Program-made: the position numbers and the translations under genes
Shown here: in pieces, positions 18,589-27,772 of the stretch
Numbering within the stretch: position 1 is the stretch's first letter
Layout: the number at the start of each line of letters is the position of its first letter
Notes under the pieces: generated by a model
The model's database searches: none
What the model saw: only the letters and a program-made list of their open reading frames with translations
What the model was told of the DNA's origin: nothing
Assembly (NCBI RefSeq): GCF_003943465.1
Contig: NZ_RJPR01000004.1
Coordinates: 97,093 to 148,735, forward strand
DNA: 51,643 nt
Source of the DNA: Streptococcus cristatus
Lineage (GTDB): Bacteria; Bacillota; Bacilli; Lactobacillales; Streptococcaceae
Direction: 5' to 3'

Positions 18589-19329
18589 ATGAATATTATA
18601 ACCTCAAAAGCCAATAATGTGGTAAAAAAAGCTAAAAAGCTGCATCAAAAAAAATATCGTAGCGAGTCGTATTTGATTGAGGGCTGGCATCTTTTTGAGG
18701 AGGCTCTGGCCAGTCAGGCACGGATTCTGCGAATTTTTGCCTTGGCAGAGTACGAAGAGCGCTTGGCAGCATTTTCCCAGACGATTTTTGTCAGTCCTGA
18801 GATTCTGAGTGATTTGGCAGATAGTAAGACACCTCAGGGAATCGTTGCAGAATTAGCCTTTGAGGAGCAAACGATTCCAGAAAAGCTGGAAGGTGCCTAT
18901 CTCTTTTTAGAAGATGTGCAGGATCCTGGTAATGTCGGAACCATCATCCGAACAGCGGATGCGGCGGGTTATCAAGGAGTTTTCATCTCTAGCCACTCCG
19001 CTGACATTTACAATCTCAAAACCTTGCGTTCTATGCAAGGTAGCCATTTTCATCTACCCATTTATCGCGTGAGCAGAGAGGATATGCTGACGTTGGCTCG
19101 TCAGAATGACTTACAGATTTTGGCTTCGACTTTATCAGAAGATTCTGTGGATTATCAAAAGGTCGAAAAACATGAAGATTTCCTCTTAGTCATGGGTAAT
19201 GAAGGGCAAGGAATCAGCCAAGAGATGACGGAGGTGGCTGATGTTTTGGTTCATATTTCCATGAAGGGGCAGGCTGAAAGTCTTAATGTTGCTGTGGCAG
19301 CCGGCATTCTGATGTTTGCTTTAAGCTAG
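18589..19329 (+). CDS. TrmH/SpoU-family RNA 2'-O-methyltransferase
   Basis: The 246-residue protein has a substrate-binding N-terminal domain (residues 1-95, opening with Lys-rich SKANNVVKKAKKLHQKKY) and a SPOUT catalytic domain with the three family motifs: DPGNVGTIIRTADAAG, VMGNEGQGIS and ESLNVAVAAGILMF. It methylates a ribose in rRNA or tRNA; the exact target cannot be read from sequence. The upstream in-frame ATG (18511) lies within the acylphosphatase promoter region. The family's usual first residues are MNIITSK, so 18589 is preferred although it has no ribosome site. Confidence 0.92.
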   Translation: MNIITSKANNVVKKAKKLHQKKYRSESYLIEGWHLFEEALASQARILRIFALAEYEERLAAFSQTIFVSPEILSDLADSKTPQGIVAELAFEEQTIPEKLEGAYLFLEDVQDPGNVGTIIRTADAAGYQGVFISSHSADIYNLKTLRSMQGSHFHLPIYRVSREDMLTLARQNDLQILASTLSEDSVDYQKVEKHEDFLLVMGNEGQGISQEMTEVADVLVHISMKGQAESLNVAVAAGILMFALS

Positions 19330-19373
19330 CTTTTAGAAATCTCTCTATAATAAAACTAAATGGAGGTGATGAT

Positions 19374-19865
19374 ATGCCTTACAGAGAAGATGATGAATTT
19401 ATGGCCTATGTGGGGCATTTGATCGAGAAGCCCAGCGTCCAACGCTTAAAAGGAATTACCCATCATATTCATTCTAATCGGCTTGAACATTCGATCAATG
19501 TCAGTTATACTAGTTATAAGATTGCTAAAAAATTTGGCTGGAATGCCCGCAGTACAGCACGAGGTGCTCTTCTGCATGATCTATTTTATTATGACTGGCG
19601 CGAAACCAAGTTTAAAAAGAGTCATGCCTGGGTTCATCCCCGCCTAGCAGTCCGAAATGCCCGCAAGATTACCAAGCTCAATCGAGTTGAGGAAGATATT
19701 ATCATCAAGCACATGTGGGGAGCGACCTTAGCACCACCCCGCTACAAGGAGTCCTTCGTTGTAACCATGGTGGACAAGTATTGGGCGATCAAAGAAGCGA
19801 CGGCGCCTTGGCGACAAAAGCTGAGTGGGCGTAAAAAGTATCATCGAAAGATGATGAAAAGTTAA
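19374..19865 (+). CDS. HD-domain protein (predicted metal-dependent phosphohydrolase)
   Basis: A 163-residue HD superfamily protein with metal-binding residues His39 (RLEHSINVSY), His68-Asp69 (LLHDLFYYD) and a later Asp in VTMVDKYWA. Proteins of this size act on nucleotides or related phosphate esters; the substrate is not known. TGGAGGTGATG precedes the ATG. It is 44 bases downstream of the RNA methyltransferase and 19 bases upstream of the BI-1 gene, so all three are probably cotranscribed. The C-terminus is strongly basic. Confidence 0.88.
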   Translation: MPYREDDEFMAYVGHLIEKPSVQRLKGITHHIHSNRLEHSINVSYTSYKIAKKFGWNARSTARGALLHDLFYYDWRETKFKKSHAWVHPRLAVRNARKITKLNRVEEDIIIKHMWGATLAPPRYKESFVVTMVDKYWAIKEATAPWRQKLSGRKKYHRKMMKS

Positions 19866-19884
19866 AATGTAAAAAGGAGACATT

Positions 19885-20568
19885 ATGAACAATACAATTA
19901 TTCAAGAAAACAGTGGACTTTCTAGTTTTTATTCTAAGGTCTACGGATTTGTTGGGATGGGAATTGCCATCTCTGCTCTGGTTTCAGGCTTAATGCTGAC
20001 GACCTTCCAGACAGCTCTAGTTGAGATTCTACTCCATTATAGCTGGATTTACTATGGAGCTATCTTTATTGAACTGGCCTTGGTTTGGTCAGCTTCCAGC
20101 AGAGGCCTCCGCAATAGTCCAGCTGCTCTTCCCCTCTTTTTGAGCTACTCAGCCCTAAACGGATTTACCATGAGTTTCATTGTGGCCATGTACACAGGAG
20201 GCGTGGTCTTCAAAGCATTTGCAGTTAGTGCGGCTGTTTTCCTTGTCATGGCAGCCATGGGCATCGTCATCAAAAAAGATTTGTCTGGTATGGGCCGTGC
20301 TATGATTGCAGGTCTGATTGGGATTGTGATCGCGAGTTTTGTCAATATTTTCCTGGGTAGCGACATGATAGACTATATTGTCAGCTATGTCAGTGTCGTC
20401 ATTTTTGCAGGGTTGATTGCTTGGGACAATCAAAAAATCCGCTATGTCTATGAGCAGACAGGGGGACAAGCTGGACTTGGTTGGGCCCTTTCTCTGGCTT
20501 TGAGCCTTTATCTCGACTTTATCAATCTCTTCCTCAGCATCCTTCGTATTTTTGGAAGAAATGACTAA
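19885..20568 (+). CDS. Bax-inhibitor-1 family (YccA/TMBIM-like) membrane protein
   Basis: 227 residues with seven hydrophobic spans and the family's late signature IAWDNQKIRYVYEQ near the sixth-seventh helices, plus Asp residues that in BsYetJ form the pH-sensitive calcium-leak latch. The bacterial members are membrane proteins linked to Ca2+ leak or protease (FtsH) control. AAAGGAG precedes the ATG, and a strong terminator follows. It is the last gene of the trmH-HD-BI1 group. Confidence 0.93.
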   Translation: MNNTIIQENSGLSSFYSKVYGFVGMGIAISALVSGLMLTTFQTALVEILLHYSWIYYGAIFIELALVWSASSRGLRNSPAALPLFLSYSALNGFTMSFIVAMYTGGVVFKAFAVSAAVFLVMAAMGIVIKKDLSGMGRAMIAGLIGIVIASFVNIFLGSDMIDYIVSYVSVVIFAGLIAWDNQKIRYVYEQTGGQAGLGWALSLALSLYLDFINLFLSILRIFGRND

Positions 20569-20574
20569 TAAAAG

Positions 20575-20615
20575 ATGGATAGCTTCCTCGATAAATGAGG
20601 AGCTATCTTTTTGTT
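20575..20615 (+). terminator. Terminator after the BI-1 gene
   Basis: GATAGCTTCCTC and GAGGAGCTATC arms pair around ATAAAT and are followed by TTTTTG. Confidence 0.85.
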
Positions 20616-20659
20616 TGAAGGGGCATTTGGGAAGTTGAATAGGATTAGCAGTAAAAGTT

Positions 20660-20687
20660 TTGCAAACTGTTAATTTTTTGATATACT
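20660..20687 (+). promoter_or_regulatory. Promoter of the flotillin gene
   Basis: TTGCAA (20660-20665), a 16-base spacer and TATACT (20682-20687). Confidence 0.65.
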
Positions 20688-20749
20688 AACTAAAAATATA
20701 TTTGGGCAATGCATTCGTCTATTGCTCTGGAAAAAGAAAGGAAGTTTCT

Positions 20750-22213
20750 ATGGATATGTTATTTATCCCAGGCTGGTTGATTTTTGCAATCGTTGCAGCC
20801 ATCGTGCTTATTATTCTTTTGGCTAAGGGGTATGTCAATGCTAAGCCAAATGAAGTAGTCGTTATTACTGGTCTGCGTAAGCAGCGCCATTTGAGAGGTA
20901 AGGCTGGCTTCATGATTCCTTTTGTAGAGCAGCGCTCTTATCTGGATATTGAGCAGTTTTCTACAGACGTCCGTACTTCTGAGTCTGTGCCAACACTTGA
21001 TTTTATCAACGTTCGTGCTGATGCGGCTGTTAAGTTGAAGATTGGTACTACGGATGAAATGATTGACCGTGCGGCAGAAAACTTCCTTAATTGGAATACC
21101 ACTGATATTTCTAACTCTGTCCAAGATGTACTAGAAGGAAATCTTCGTGAAGTAATCGGTCAGATGGAATTACGCAAGATGGTCAATGACCGTCAGGAAT
21201 TTGCTTCTAAAGTGCAAGATAACGTAGCGCCAGATTTGGCTAAGATGGGTCTGGAAGTCATTGCCTTTACCGTTCAATCCTTCTCTGATGAAGGTGGCGT
21301 GATTGATAACCTCGGTATTGAAAATGTCGAAACGATCAAGAAAGACGCCCTGATTGCCAAGGCTAAGGCTGAACGTGAGCGCAAGGAAGTTGAAGCTGAG
21401 CAGGACAAGTTGGCTAACGACAAGCGTGTGGCTGCTGACTTGGAAATTGCTCAAAAGCAAAATGAACTCAAACTGAAACAAGCTGCCCTTAAGCAGGAAG
21501 CAGATATCGCGCAAGCTAAAGCGGACGCAGCTAAAGGGATTGAGGCTGAAATCCAGCGTCGTGAACAAGAACGTGTGGCAGCAGAAGCCAACATCATGAA
21601 GCAGGAGAAAGAAGCGGAAGTCAAAGAACGGGAAGTTAAGGTTCGTGAGCAGGAATTGGATGCCAATATCCGCAAGCAAGCCGAAGCTGAAAAATATGCC
21701 CGTCAACAGGCCGCAGAAGCGCAATTGATTGAACGTCAGCGTCAGGCCGAAGCGGAACTCTTTGAAACGCAGAAAGAAGCGGAAGCCCGCAAGGCTCAAG
21801 CCGAGGCTGAGAAATTTGCGCAACTGCAAGAAGCAGAAGCTATTGAAGCCAAAGGACGTGCAGAAGCGGAAGCCATTCGTCTTAAACTAGAAGCGGAAGC
21901 CCAAGGTTTGGACAAGAAAGCAGAAGCCATGAAGAAGATGCAGGAAGCTGCGATTACGGAGATGATTGTCGATAAATTGCCAGAAATCGCTCGTGCGGTG
22001 GCAGAGCCATTGACCAAGGTAGATAAGATTACCATGTATGGTGAAGGCAACGCTTCTAAAATGGTCGGCGACATCATGCAGAGCATTGATCAAGTTTCTC
22101 AAGGGGCAGGCTTTGACATTCGTCAACTGTTAGCTGGAGCACTTGGTGTCAATATGACTGTCAACAAGCTCAAACAAGATGAACAAGCGATCATCGAAGT
22201 TGATGAGAAATAA
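20750..22213 (+). CDS. floT: Flotillin-like SPFH-domain protein
   Basis: The start at 20750 follows AAAGGAAG. The 487-residue protein has one N-terminal membrane segment (residues 4-22), an SPFH/band-7 domain (about 25-190, starting NAKPNEVVVITG) and a long Ala/Glu/Lys coiled coil (about 205-420) with repeated EAE/AEAE motifs. A C-terminal oligomerisation region follows. It matches Bacillus YuaG/FloT in layout. Flotillins organise ordered membrane microdomains. It has its own promoter; the NfeD partner (YuaF) often found beside floT is absent here. The heptad repeats create large spurious open frames on the other strand. Confidence 0.92.
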   Translation: MDMLFIPGWLIFAIVAAIVLIILLAKGYVNAKPNEVVVITGLRKQRHLRGKAGFMIPFVEQRSYLDIEQFSTDVRTSESVPTLDFINVRADAAVKLKIGTTDEMIDRAAENFLNWNTTDISNSVQDVLEGNLREVIGQMELRKMVNDRQEFASKVQDNVAPDLAKMGLEVIAFTVQSFSDEGGVIDNLGIENVETIKKDALIAKAKAERERKEVEAEQDKLANDKRVAADLEIAQKQNELKLKQAALKQEADIAQAKADAAKGIEAEIQRREQERVAAEANIMKQEKEAEVKEREVKVREQELDANIRKQAEAEKYARQQAAEAQLIERQRQAEAELFETQKEAEARKAQAEAEKFAQLQEAEAIEAKGRAEAEAIRLKLEAEAQGLDKKAEAMKKMQEAAITEMIVDKLPEIARAVAEPLTKVDKITMYGEGNASKMVGDIMQSIDQVSQGAGFDIRQLLAGALGVNMTVNKLKQDEQAIIEVDEK

Positions 22214-22375
22214 ATCCAAATGTATCTATGATATCCAAACAGCTGGGAGTTGCAACTTCTGGCTGTTTGCGTATCCTCCCACAGAAAAGCATTTCTATCA
22301 GCTAAATACTTTTCATTACCATGTAAAAATGTTAAAATATAACAGATTAAACAACTAAGTCTATAGGAGTAGAAA

Positions 22376-23800
22376 ATGACAAAAGCTAATTTTGGTGTCG
22401 TAGGTATGGCCGTAATGGGTCGTAACCTTGCCCTAAATATCGAATCTCGTGGTTATACAGTTGCCATTTACAACCGTAGTAAAGAAAAAACAGAAGACGT
22501 AATCGCTTGCCATCCTGAAAAGAAATTTGTTCCAAGCTACGATGTAGAGTCTTTCGTTCAATCCATTGAAAAACCTCGCCGTATCATGCTCATGGTTCAA
22601 GCTGGACCTGGTACAGACGCAACTATCCAAGCTCTTCTTCCACACCTTGACAAGGGCGATATCTTGATCGACGGCGGAAACACTTTCTATAAAGATACAA
22701 TCCGTCGTAATGAAGAATTGGCAAACTCAGGCATTAACTTTATCGGAACTGGTGTTTCTGGTGGTGAAAAAGGTGCCCTTGAAGGTCCTTCTATCATGCC
22801 TGGTGGACAAAAAGAAGCCTACGAATTGGTTGCTGATGTTCTCGAAGAAATCTCAGCTAAAGCACCTGAAGATGGTAAACCATGTGTGACTTACATCGGT
22901 CCTGACGGAGCTGGTCACTATGTGAAAATGGTCCACAACGGTATCGAGTATGGTGATATGCAATTGATTGCAGAAAGCTATGACCTCATGCAACACTTGC
23001 TTGGTCTTTCTGCAGAAGACATGGCTGAAATCTTCACTGAGTGGAATAAAGGCGAGCTTGATAGCTACTTGATCGAAATCACAGCTGATATCTTGAGCCG
23101 TAAAGACGATGAAGGGCAAGATGGACCAATCGTAGACTACATCCTTGATGCTGCAGGTAACAAGGGAACTGGTAAATGGACCAGCCAATCATCACTTGAC
23201 CTTGGTGTGCCATTGTCACTGATCACTGAGTCAGTATTTGCCCGTTACATCTCTACTTACAAAGAAGAGCGTGTACATGCTAGCAAGGTGCTTCCAAAAC
23301 CAGCTGCCTTCAAATTTGAAGGTGACAAGGCTGAGTTGATCGAAAAAATCCGTCAAGCTCTGTACTTCTCAAAAATTATTTCATACGCACAAGGTTTTGC
23401 TCAATTGCGTGTGGCATCTAAAGAAAACAACTGGAACTTGCCATTTGCGGACATCGCATCTATCTGGCGTGATGGCTGTATCATCCGTTCTCGTTTCTTG
23501 CAAAAGATCACAGATGCCTACAACCGTGATGCTGATCTTGCTAACCTTCTCTTGGATGAATACTTCTTGGATGTTACTGCCAAGTACCAACAAGCAGTGC
23601 GTGATATCGTAGCTCTTGCGGTCCAAGCTGGCGTACCAGTACCAACCTTCTCAGCAGCTATTACTTACTTTGATAGCTACCGTTCAGCGGACCTTCCAGC
23701 TAACTTGATCCAAGCACAACGTGACTACTTTGGTGCTCACACTTACCAACGTAAAGACAAAGAAGGAACCTTCCACTACTCTTGGTATGACGAAAAATAG
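22376..23800 (+). CDS. gnd: 6-phosphogluconate dehydrogenase, decarboxylating
   Basis: A 474-residue NADP-dependent enzyme of the oxidative pentose phosphate pathway that converts 6-phosphogluconate to ribulose-5-phosphate and CO2. Visible motifs are the nucleotide fold [15 protein letters not shown] at the N-terminus, the SGGEKGA substrate loop, [10 protein letters not shown] with the catalytic Lys just upstream (YVKMVHNG), and [18 protein letters not shown] precedes the ATG. Codon use is that of a highly expressed gene. It lies nine bases before ritR, so both are probably cotranscribed. Confidence 0.98.
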   Translation: MTKANFGVVGMAVMGRNLALNIESRGYTVAIYNRSKEKTEDVIACHPEKKFVPSYDVESFVQSIEKPRRIMLMVQAGPGTDATIQALLPHLDKGDILIDGGNTFYKDTIRRNEELANSGINFIGTGVSGGEKGALEGPSIMPGGQKEAYELVADVLEEISAKAPEDGKPCVTYIGPDGAGHYVKMVHNGIEYGDMQLIAESYDLMQHLLGLSAEDMAEIFTEWNKGELDSYLIEITADILSRKDDEGQDGPIVDYILDAAGNKGTGKWTSQSSLDLGVPLSLITESVFARYISTYKEERVHASKVLPKPAAFKFEGDKAELIEKIRQALYFSKIISYAQGFAQLRVASKENNWNLPFADIASIWRDGCIIRSRFLQKITDAYNRDADLANLLLDEYFLDVTAKYQQAVRDIVALAVQAGVPVPTFSAAITYFDSYRSADLPANLIQAQRDYFGAHTYQRKDKEGTFHYSWYDEK

Positions 23801-23809
23801 GATAGGCCT

Positions 23810-24499
23810 ATGGCAAAGCGAATTTTATTAGTAGAAAATGAAAAGAATCTTGCACGATTTGTGACTTTGGAACTGCAAAAGGAAGCATTTCTTTTGGATG
23901 TAGTTGAGACAGGAAGTCAAGGTTTGGCACTAGCTAGAGAAAATGACTATGATCTATTTTTGCTTAATTATGACCTGCAGGATATGACCGCTAGTGAGTT
24001 TGCTAGGCAACTGAGTTTGTTCAAGCCGGCCTCAGTTATTATCGTCTTAGCCAGCCGTGAAGAAATCAAAGAACATGCAGATGAGATTCAGCGCTTTGCT
24101 GTTTCCTATACCGTCAAGCCTTTTATTATCAGCGATTTGGTTGAGAAAGTTTCCGATATTTTTCGAGGTCGAGACTTTATCGACCAGCATTGTAGCAAGC
24201 TAAAAACACCGACTGCTTACCGCAATCTACGAGTTGATTTGAAAAATCATATCGTCTATCGTGGAGAGGAAGTGATTGCCTTGACACGACGAGAATATGA
24301 TCTATTAGTGACGTTGATGAGCAAGCAAAAGGTCATGAGTCGCGAGCAGCTTCTAGAACGTGTCTGGAAGTATGAAGGTGCCACTGAAACTAATGTAGTA
24401 GATGTCTATATTCGCTACCTACGGAGTAAGATTGACGTTGCTGGGCAGACCAGCTATATCAAAACTGTCCGTGGTATCGGCTATGCTATGCAGGAATAA
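23810..24499 (+). CDS. ritR: Orphan OmpR-type redox regulator RitR
   Basis: A 229-residue receiver plus winged-helix protein. The usual phospho-acceptor Asp is Asn53 (LFLLNYDLQ), and Cys128 stands in the linker (DQHCSK). Both residues and positions match pneumococcal RitR, an unphosphorylated repressor of iron uptake that is switched by Cys128 oxidation. The DNA-binding domain (about 135-229) has the normal VRGIGYAM ending. No histidine kinase gene is adjacent, as expected. The gnd-ritR order is that of the mitis group. The inferred role is coordinating iron uptake with peroxide stress. Confidence 0.93.
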   Translation: MAKRILLVENEKNLARFVTLELQKEAFLLDVVETGSQGLALARENDYDLFLLNYDLQDMTASEFARQLSLFKPASVIIVLASREEIKEHADEIQRFAVSYTVKPFIISDLVEKVSDIFRGRDFIDQHCSKLKTPTAYRNLRVDLKNHIVYRGEEVIALTRREYDLLVTLMSKQKVMSREQLLERVWKYEGATETNVVDVYIRYLRSKIDVAGQTSYIKTVRGIGYAMQE

Positions 24500-24507
24500 T
24501 AAGAACA

Positions 24508-24547
24508 AACCCGCCCTCTGTCTCCAGAAGGGCGGGTTGATTTTTTC
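24508..24547. terminator. Strong terminator between ritR and luxS
   Basis: AACCCGCCCT and AGGGCGGGTT arms are followed by TTTTTT in the plus direction. The genes on each side converge, so it may serve both. Confidence 0.88.
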
Positions 24548-24593
24548 ATTTTTAGCACAAATAATACAATCTTAGAAACTAAAATCTCTCTGC

Positions 24594-25076
24594 TTAGAGG
24601 ACATGGCGCTCGAAAGCATTGTCAGAGATCCCTTGGCTGAGAATGAGTTTCGCCCATTCTTTGGCAGAAAAAAGGCTGTGATCCTTGTAATTACCACAGG
24701 ATTCGATAGTAGTGCCAGGGACATCCTCCCAAGTAGTCGTTTCAGCGATTTCTTCTAAGCAAGATTTGATGACTTTAGCAATTTCAGTCGCTGAGTGTTG
24801 TCCCCACATGATCATATGGAAGCCTGTGCGGCAACCGAAAGGTGAGCAGTCAATCATACCGTCAATCCGCTTGCGAATCAGCATAGCCAGTAAATGCTCG
24901 ATGGTATGCAGGCCAGCCGTCGGAATAGAGTCTTCATTTGGCTGCACCAAGCGAATATCAAAGTTAGAGATAATATCTCCTTTGGGACCAGTTTCCTCGC
25001 CAATGAGACGAACATAAGGTGCTTTTACGATTGTATGGTCAAGCTCAAAACTTTCAACGATGACTTCTTTAGACAT
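24594..25076 (-). CDS. luxS: S-ribosylhomocysteine lyase (AI-2 synthase)
   Basis: A 160-residue LuxS. Metal ligands His57 and His61 lie in LHTIEHLLA with the catalytic Glu60; Cys82 stands in the catalytic GCRTGF, and a further Cys in ESCGNYKDH near residue 127 completes the metal site. It cleaves S-ribosylhomocysteine to homocysteine and DPD, the precursor of the signal AI-2. AAGGAGA precedes the ATG. It is transcribed alone, divergent from rny. Confidence 0.98.
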   Translation of the reverse strand: MSKEVIVESFELDHTIVKAPYVRLIGEETGPKGDIISNFDIRLVQPNEDSIPTAGLHTIEHLLAMLIRKRIDGMIDCSPFGCRTGFHMIMWGQHSATEIAKVIKSCLEEIAETTTWEDVPGTTIESCGNYKDHSLFSAKEWAKLILSQGISDNAFERHVL

Positions 25077-25297
25077 GATTTCTCCTTTAAAATTTTAAAA
25101 TTGGAACCTGAAAATGAGATCAGATTTCAAAAGCGACATTTCAAACACTTCCTTTTGATTATAGCATAAAAAAATGAGAGTTAGGAAATAAAAAAATTTT
25201 ATATATTAAATTCTTTGATTTAGCGCCTTTTCGACCAATAATAGGCAAAAAACGGCCTTCTTTTTCAAAAAATTGATTTGTGAATTTCTGCTATTTA

Positions 25298-25306
25298 TGA
25301 TAGAAT
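25298..25306 (+). promoter_or_regulatory. Extended -10 promoter of rny
   Basis: TGATAGAAT (TGn plus TAGAAT) lies 47 bases before the rny start. TTGATT at 25273-25278 is too far away to be a standard -35. Confidence 0.45.
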
Positions 25307-25353
25307 AAAAAGGAATTTTGAATTCAATAATTAAATAGATTTGGAGTAAAAAC

Positions 25354-26967
25354 ATGGGCTTATATACTATAGCTGCTTTTGTTTTTGCTGCCATCATTGG
25401 TTTAGTGATTGGGTATGTAGGAACCGCGGTTAAGATGAAAGCATCTAAAGAAGCCGCGGAACTTACTCTTTTAAATGCTGAACAAGAAGCAACCAATTTA
25501 CGCGGTCAGGCAGAACGCGAAGCGGATTTGATTGTCAAAGAAGCGATGCGCGAAACCAGTTCGCTTAAAAAAGAAGCACTTTTGGAGGCAAAAGAAGAAG
25601 CCAGAAAATATCGTGAAGAGGTTGATGCAGAATTTAAGTCTGAGCGTCAAGAGTTAAAACAAATTGAAAGCCGCTTGACAGAGCGTGCAAGTAGCCTTGA
25701 TCGCAAAGATGATAATTTAACCAACAAGGAAAAGACTTTGGAGCACAAAGAACAAAGTCTGACTGATAAAGCTAAACACATTGATGCGCGTGAAGCACAA
25801 GTAGCTGAGCTAGAGAAGCAAAAAGAAGCTGAGCTTGAGCGGGTAGCGTCCTTGACTCAGACGGAAGCGCGTGAGATTATCTTGACCAAGACCGAGGACA
25901 AGCTGTCCAAGGAGATTGCGACTCGTATTCGGGAAGCAGAGCAGGATATCAAAGAGCGTTCGGACAAGGTAGCCAAGGATATCTTGGTTCAAGCTATGCA
26001 GCGGATTGCTGGTGACTATGTGGCTGAGCAGACCAATTCAACGGTTCATCTTCCTGATGACAGTATGAAGGGACGGATTATCGGACGTGAAGGCCGAAAT
26101 ATTCGAACCTTTGAAAGCTTGACAGGAATTGATGTTATCATTGATGATACGCCTGAAGTGGTTACTCTTTCAGGTTTCGATCCAGTTCGCCGTGAGATTG
26201 CTCGGATGACTATGGAAGCTCTTCTCAAGGATGGTCGGATTCATCCGGCTCGTATCGAGGAATTGGTCGAAAAGAATCGCTTAGAGATTGACAATCGTAT
26301 TCGAGAGTATGGTGAAGCCGCAGCTTATGAAATTGGAGCACCAAACTTGCATCCTGATTTGATGAAGATCATGGGTCGCTTGCAGTTCCGTACTTCTTAC
26401 GGGCAAAATGTTCTCCGTCACTCGATTGAGGTTGCCAAACTGGCTGGAGTTATTGCTGGAGAGTTGGGTGAAAATGTTAACTTGGCTCGTCGTGCTGGTT
26501 TCCTCCATGATATTGGTAAGGCCATCGATCGAGAAGTAGAAGGCAGCCACGTAGAAATTGGAACTGAGTTGGCTCGCAAGTATAAGGAGCATCCAGTTGT
26601 TATCAATACCATTGCTAGCCACCACGGAGATGTGGAACCTGAGAGTGTTATTGCAGTCATCGTTGCAGCAGCTGATGCCCTAAGTGCAGCTCGTCCAGGA
26701 GCTCGCAGTGAATCGCTGGAAAGCTACATCAAGAGATTGCAAGATTTGGAAGAAATTGCGAACAGCTTTGAAGGAGTTAAGACAAGCTTTGCCCTTCAAG
26801 CAGGTCGTGAAATCCGAATCATGGTTAGTCCAGAGAAAATCAAGGACGATAAGATTACAATCTTGGCGCATGATGTGCGTGAAAAGATTGAAAATAACTT
26901 GGAGTATCCAGGAAATATCAAGGTCACAGTCATTCGCGAAATGCGAGCAGTTGATTATGCAAAATAA
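25354..26967 (+). CDS. rny: Ribonuclease Y
   Basis: A 537-residue membrane-anchored endoribonuclease. An N-terminal transmembrane helix (about 4-26) is followed by a long coiled coil (30-210), a KH RNA-binding domain ([15 protein letters not shown] at about 231-245) and an HD domain with [12 protein letters not shown], then [12 protein letters not shown]. It starts bulk mRNA decay and sits at the membrane. TTGGAGT precedes the ATG. It is monocistronic, ending in a compact terminator. The type VII effector island begins right after it. Confidence 0.97.
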   Translation: MGLYTIAAFVFAAIIGLVIGYVGTAVKMKASKEAAELTLLNAEQEATNLRGQAEREADLIVKEAMRETSSLKKEALLEAKEEARKYREEVDAEFKSERQELKQIESRLTERASSLDRKDDNLTNKEKTLEHKEQSLTDKAKHIDAREAQVAELEKQKEAELERVASLTQTEAREIILTKTEDKLSKEIATRIREAEQDIKERSDKVAKDILVQAMQRIAGDYVAEQTNSTVHLPDDSMKGRIIGREGRNIRTFESLTGIDVIIDDTPEVVTLSGFDPVRREIARMTMEALLKDGRIHPARIEELVEKNRLEIDNRIREYGEAAAYEIGAPNLHPDLMKIMGRLQFRTSYGQNVLRHSIEVAKLAGVIAGELGENVNLARRAGFLHDIGKAIDREVEGSHVEIGTELARKYKEHPVVINTIASHHGDVEPESVIAVIVAAADALSAARPGARSESLESYIKRLQDLEEIANSFEGVKTSFALQAGREIRIMVSPEKIKDDKITILAHDVREKIENNLEYPGNIKVTVIREMRAVDYAK

Positions 26968-26970
26968 AGT

Positions 26971-26996
26971 ACTAGGACCTTGTCCTAGTCTTTTTT
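26971..26996 (+). terminator. Terminator of rny
   Basis: ACTAGGAC and GTCCTAGT arms with a short TT-containing loop are followed by CTTTTTT. Confidence 0.85.
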
Positions 26997-27032
26997 GAAA
27001 AGCTGAGGAAACGAATAAAGAAAGGAGACGTA

Positions 27033-27461
27033 ATGGTAGAAATTATCGACAATGATTTATATGCTCAAAATGCGAGAAATTGCCAATTAAGCGGAGATCA
27101 AAAAAAGCAAGAAGCAGATAATGTAGGCTCAAAAATAGAGCGATTAGAGGCTGCAAAGAAAATTTTAGACGAACAGCTCGTTCTACTAAATGGAAAAATT
27201 GATGGTGCAGAAAATCTTTTCAATGGATCTGCAGGAGATATGTCTCCTGCTGGTAATTGGAAAGGAGATTTAAAAAAAGAATGTAAATTTCATTTCGAGC
27301 GTGGAATTACAAATCTGACTGATATGGAAAACAATTATCAGGATACCTTGAAAAACATTAATGGTGAATTAGTGAAATTGAAAGCCTCTCAGTTAGATTT
27401 ATTGGGAGCGGCGCAGAGTTTTTGGGATCAAGCTCAGTCTTGGTGGAATTCCATTCAATAA
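27033..27461 (+). CDS. Small helical partner of an LXG effector (DUF5082-like)
   Basis: A 142-residue, mostly helical protein with a Trp-rich end (SFWDQAQSWWNSIQ). It resembles the DUF5082/DUF3958-type LXG-associated helical proteins encoded first in streptococcal LXG loci. These bind the LXG domain and are needed for export by the type VII system. AAAGGAG precedes the ATG. The next gene begins 11 bases later. No promoter could be found between the rny terminator and this start, so regulation is unclear. Confidence 0.75.
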   Translation: MVEIIDNDLYAQNARNCQLSGDQKKQEADNVGSKIERLEAAKKILDEQLVLLNGKIDGAENLFNGSAGDMSPAGNWKGDLKKECKFHFERGITNLTDMENNYQDTLKNINGELVKLKASQLDLLGAAQSFWDQAQSWWNSIQ

Positions 27462-27472
27462 AAGGAGGAAAC

Positions 27473-27772
27473 ATGTCTCAAGATAAAGTAGGTGTACAAC
27501 CCGAAGAATGGTCTAGTGTTGTCAGTAATGCTAAGAAAAGTGTTCATGGGCTAGTAGCTTTGTCAAAAAAAGAAGTTAGCTCGACAACTCTTTCTCGTTT
27601 TAAAAAATTTAATACAATTCAAGATACTTGGAACTCAGCCTTGACTGCTTATAAAACGTATGGAGAAGCAAGGGCAGATATGATGGCTAAGATGGGTGAG
27701 AAAATCATTGAGGATGATGCTGTCTATGCTAGTCAAATTGATAAGAATAAGAATTATGTGAGGTTTAACTAA
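27473..27772 (+). CDS. WXG100-like LXG partner (DUF3130/TIGR04197-like)
   Basis: ATG 27473 follows AAAGGAGG; an in-frame upstream start at 27422 lies in the previous gene and lacks a ribosome site. The 99-residue product is a two-helix protein like the TIGR04197/DUF3130 type VII family, with a central TIQDTWNSALTAYK segment in place of the WXG turn. Such proteins pair with LXG toxins as targeting chaperones. The stop overlaps the next ATG by one base. Confidence 0.78.
   Translation: MSQDKVGVQPEEWSSVVSNAKKSVHGLVALSKKEVSSTTLSRFKKFNTIQDTWNSALTAYKTYGEARADMMAKMGEKIIEDDAVYASQIDKNKNYVRFN

Noticed and set aside
21170..21829. 219-residue open frame antisense to the flotillin gene
   Set aside because: It arises from the Ala/Glu/Lys heptads of the coiled coil read backwards (Phe/Leu-rich), has no ribosome site and conflicts with a clear plus-strand gene.
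22214..22290. Terminator after the flotillin gene (AAACAGCT/GGCTGTTT)
   Set aside because: The hairpin has no following T run, so the call would be weak.
24712..25017. 101-residue open frame antisense to luxS
   Set aside because: It has no start signal and overlaps a full-length, highly conserved luxS.
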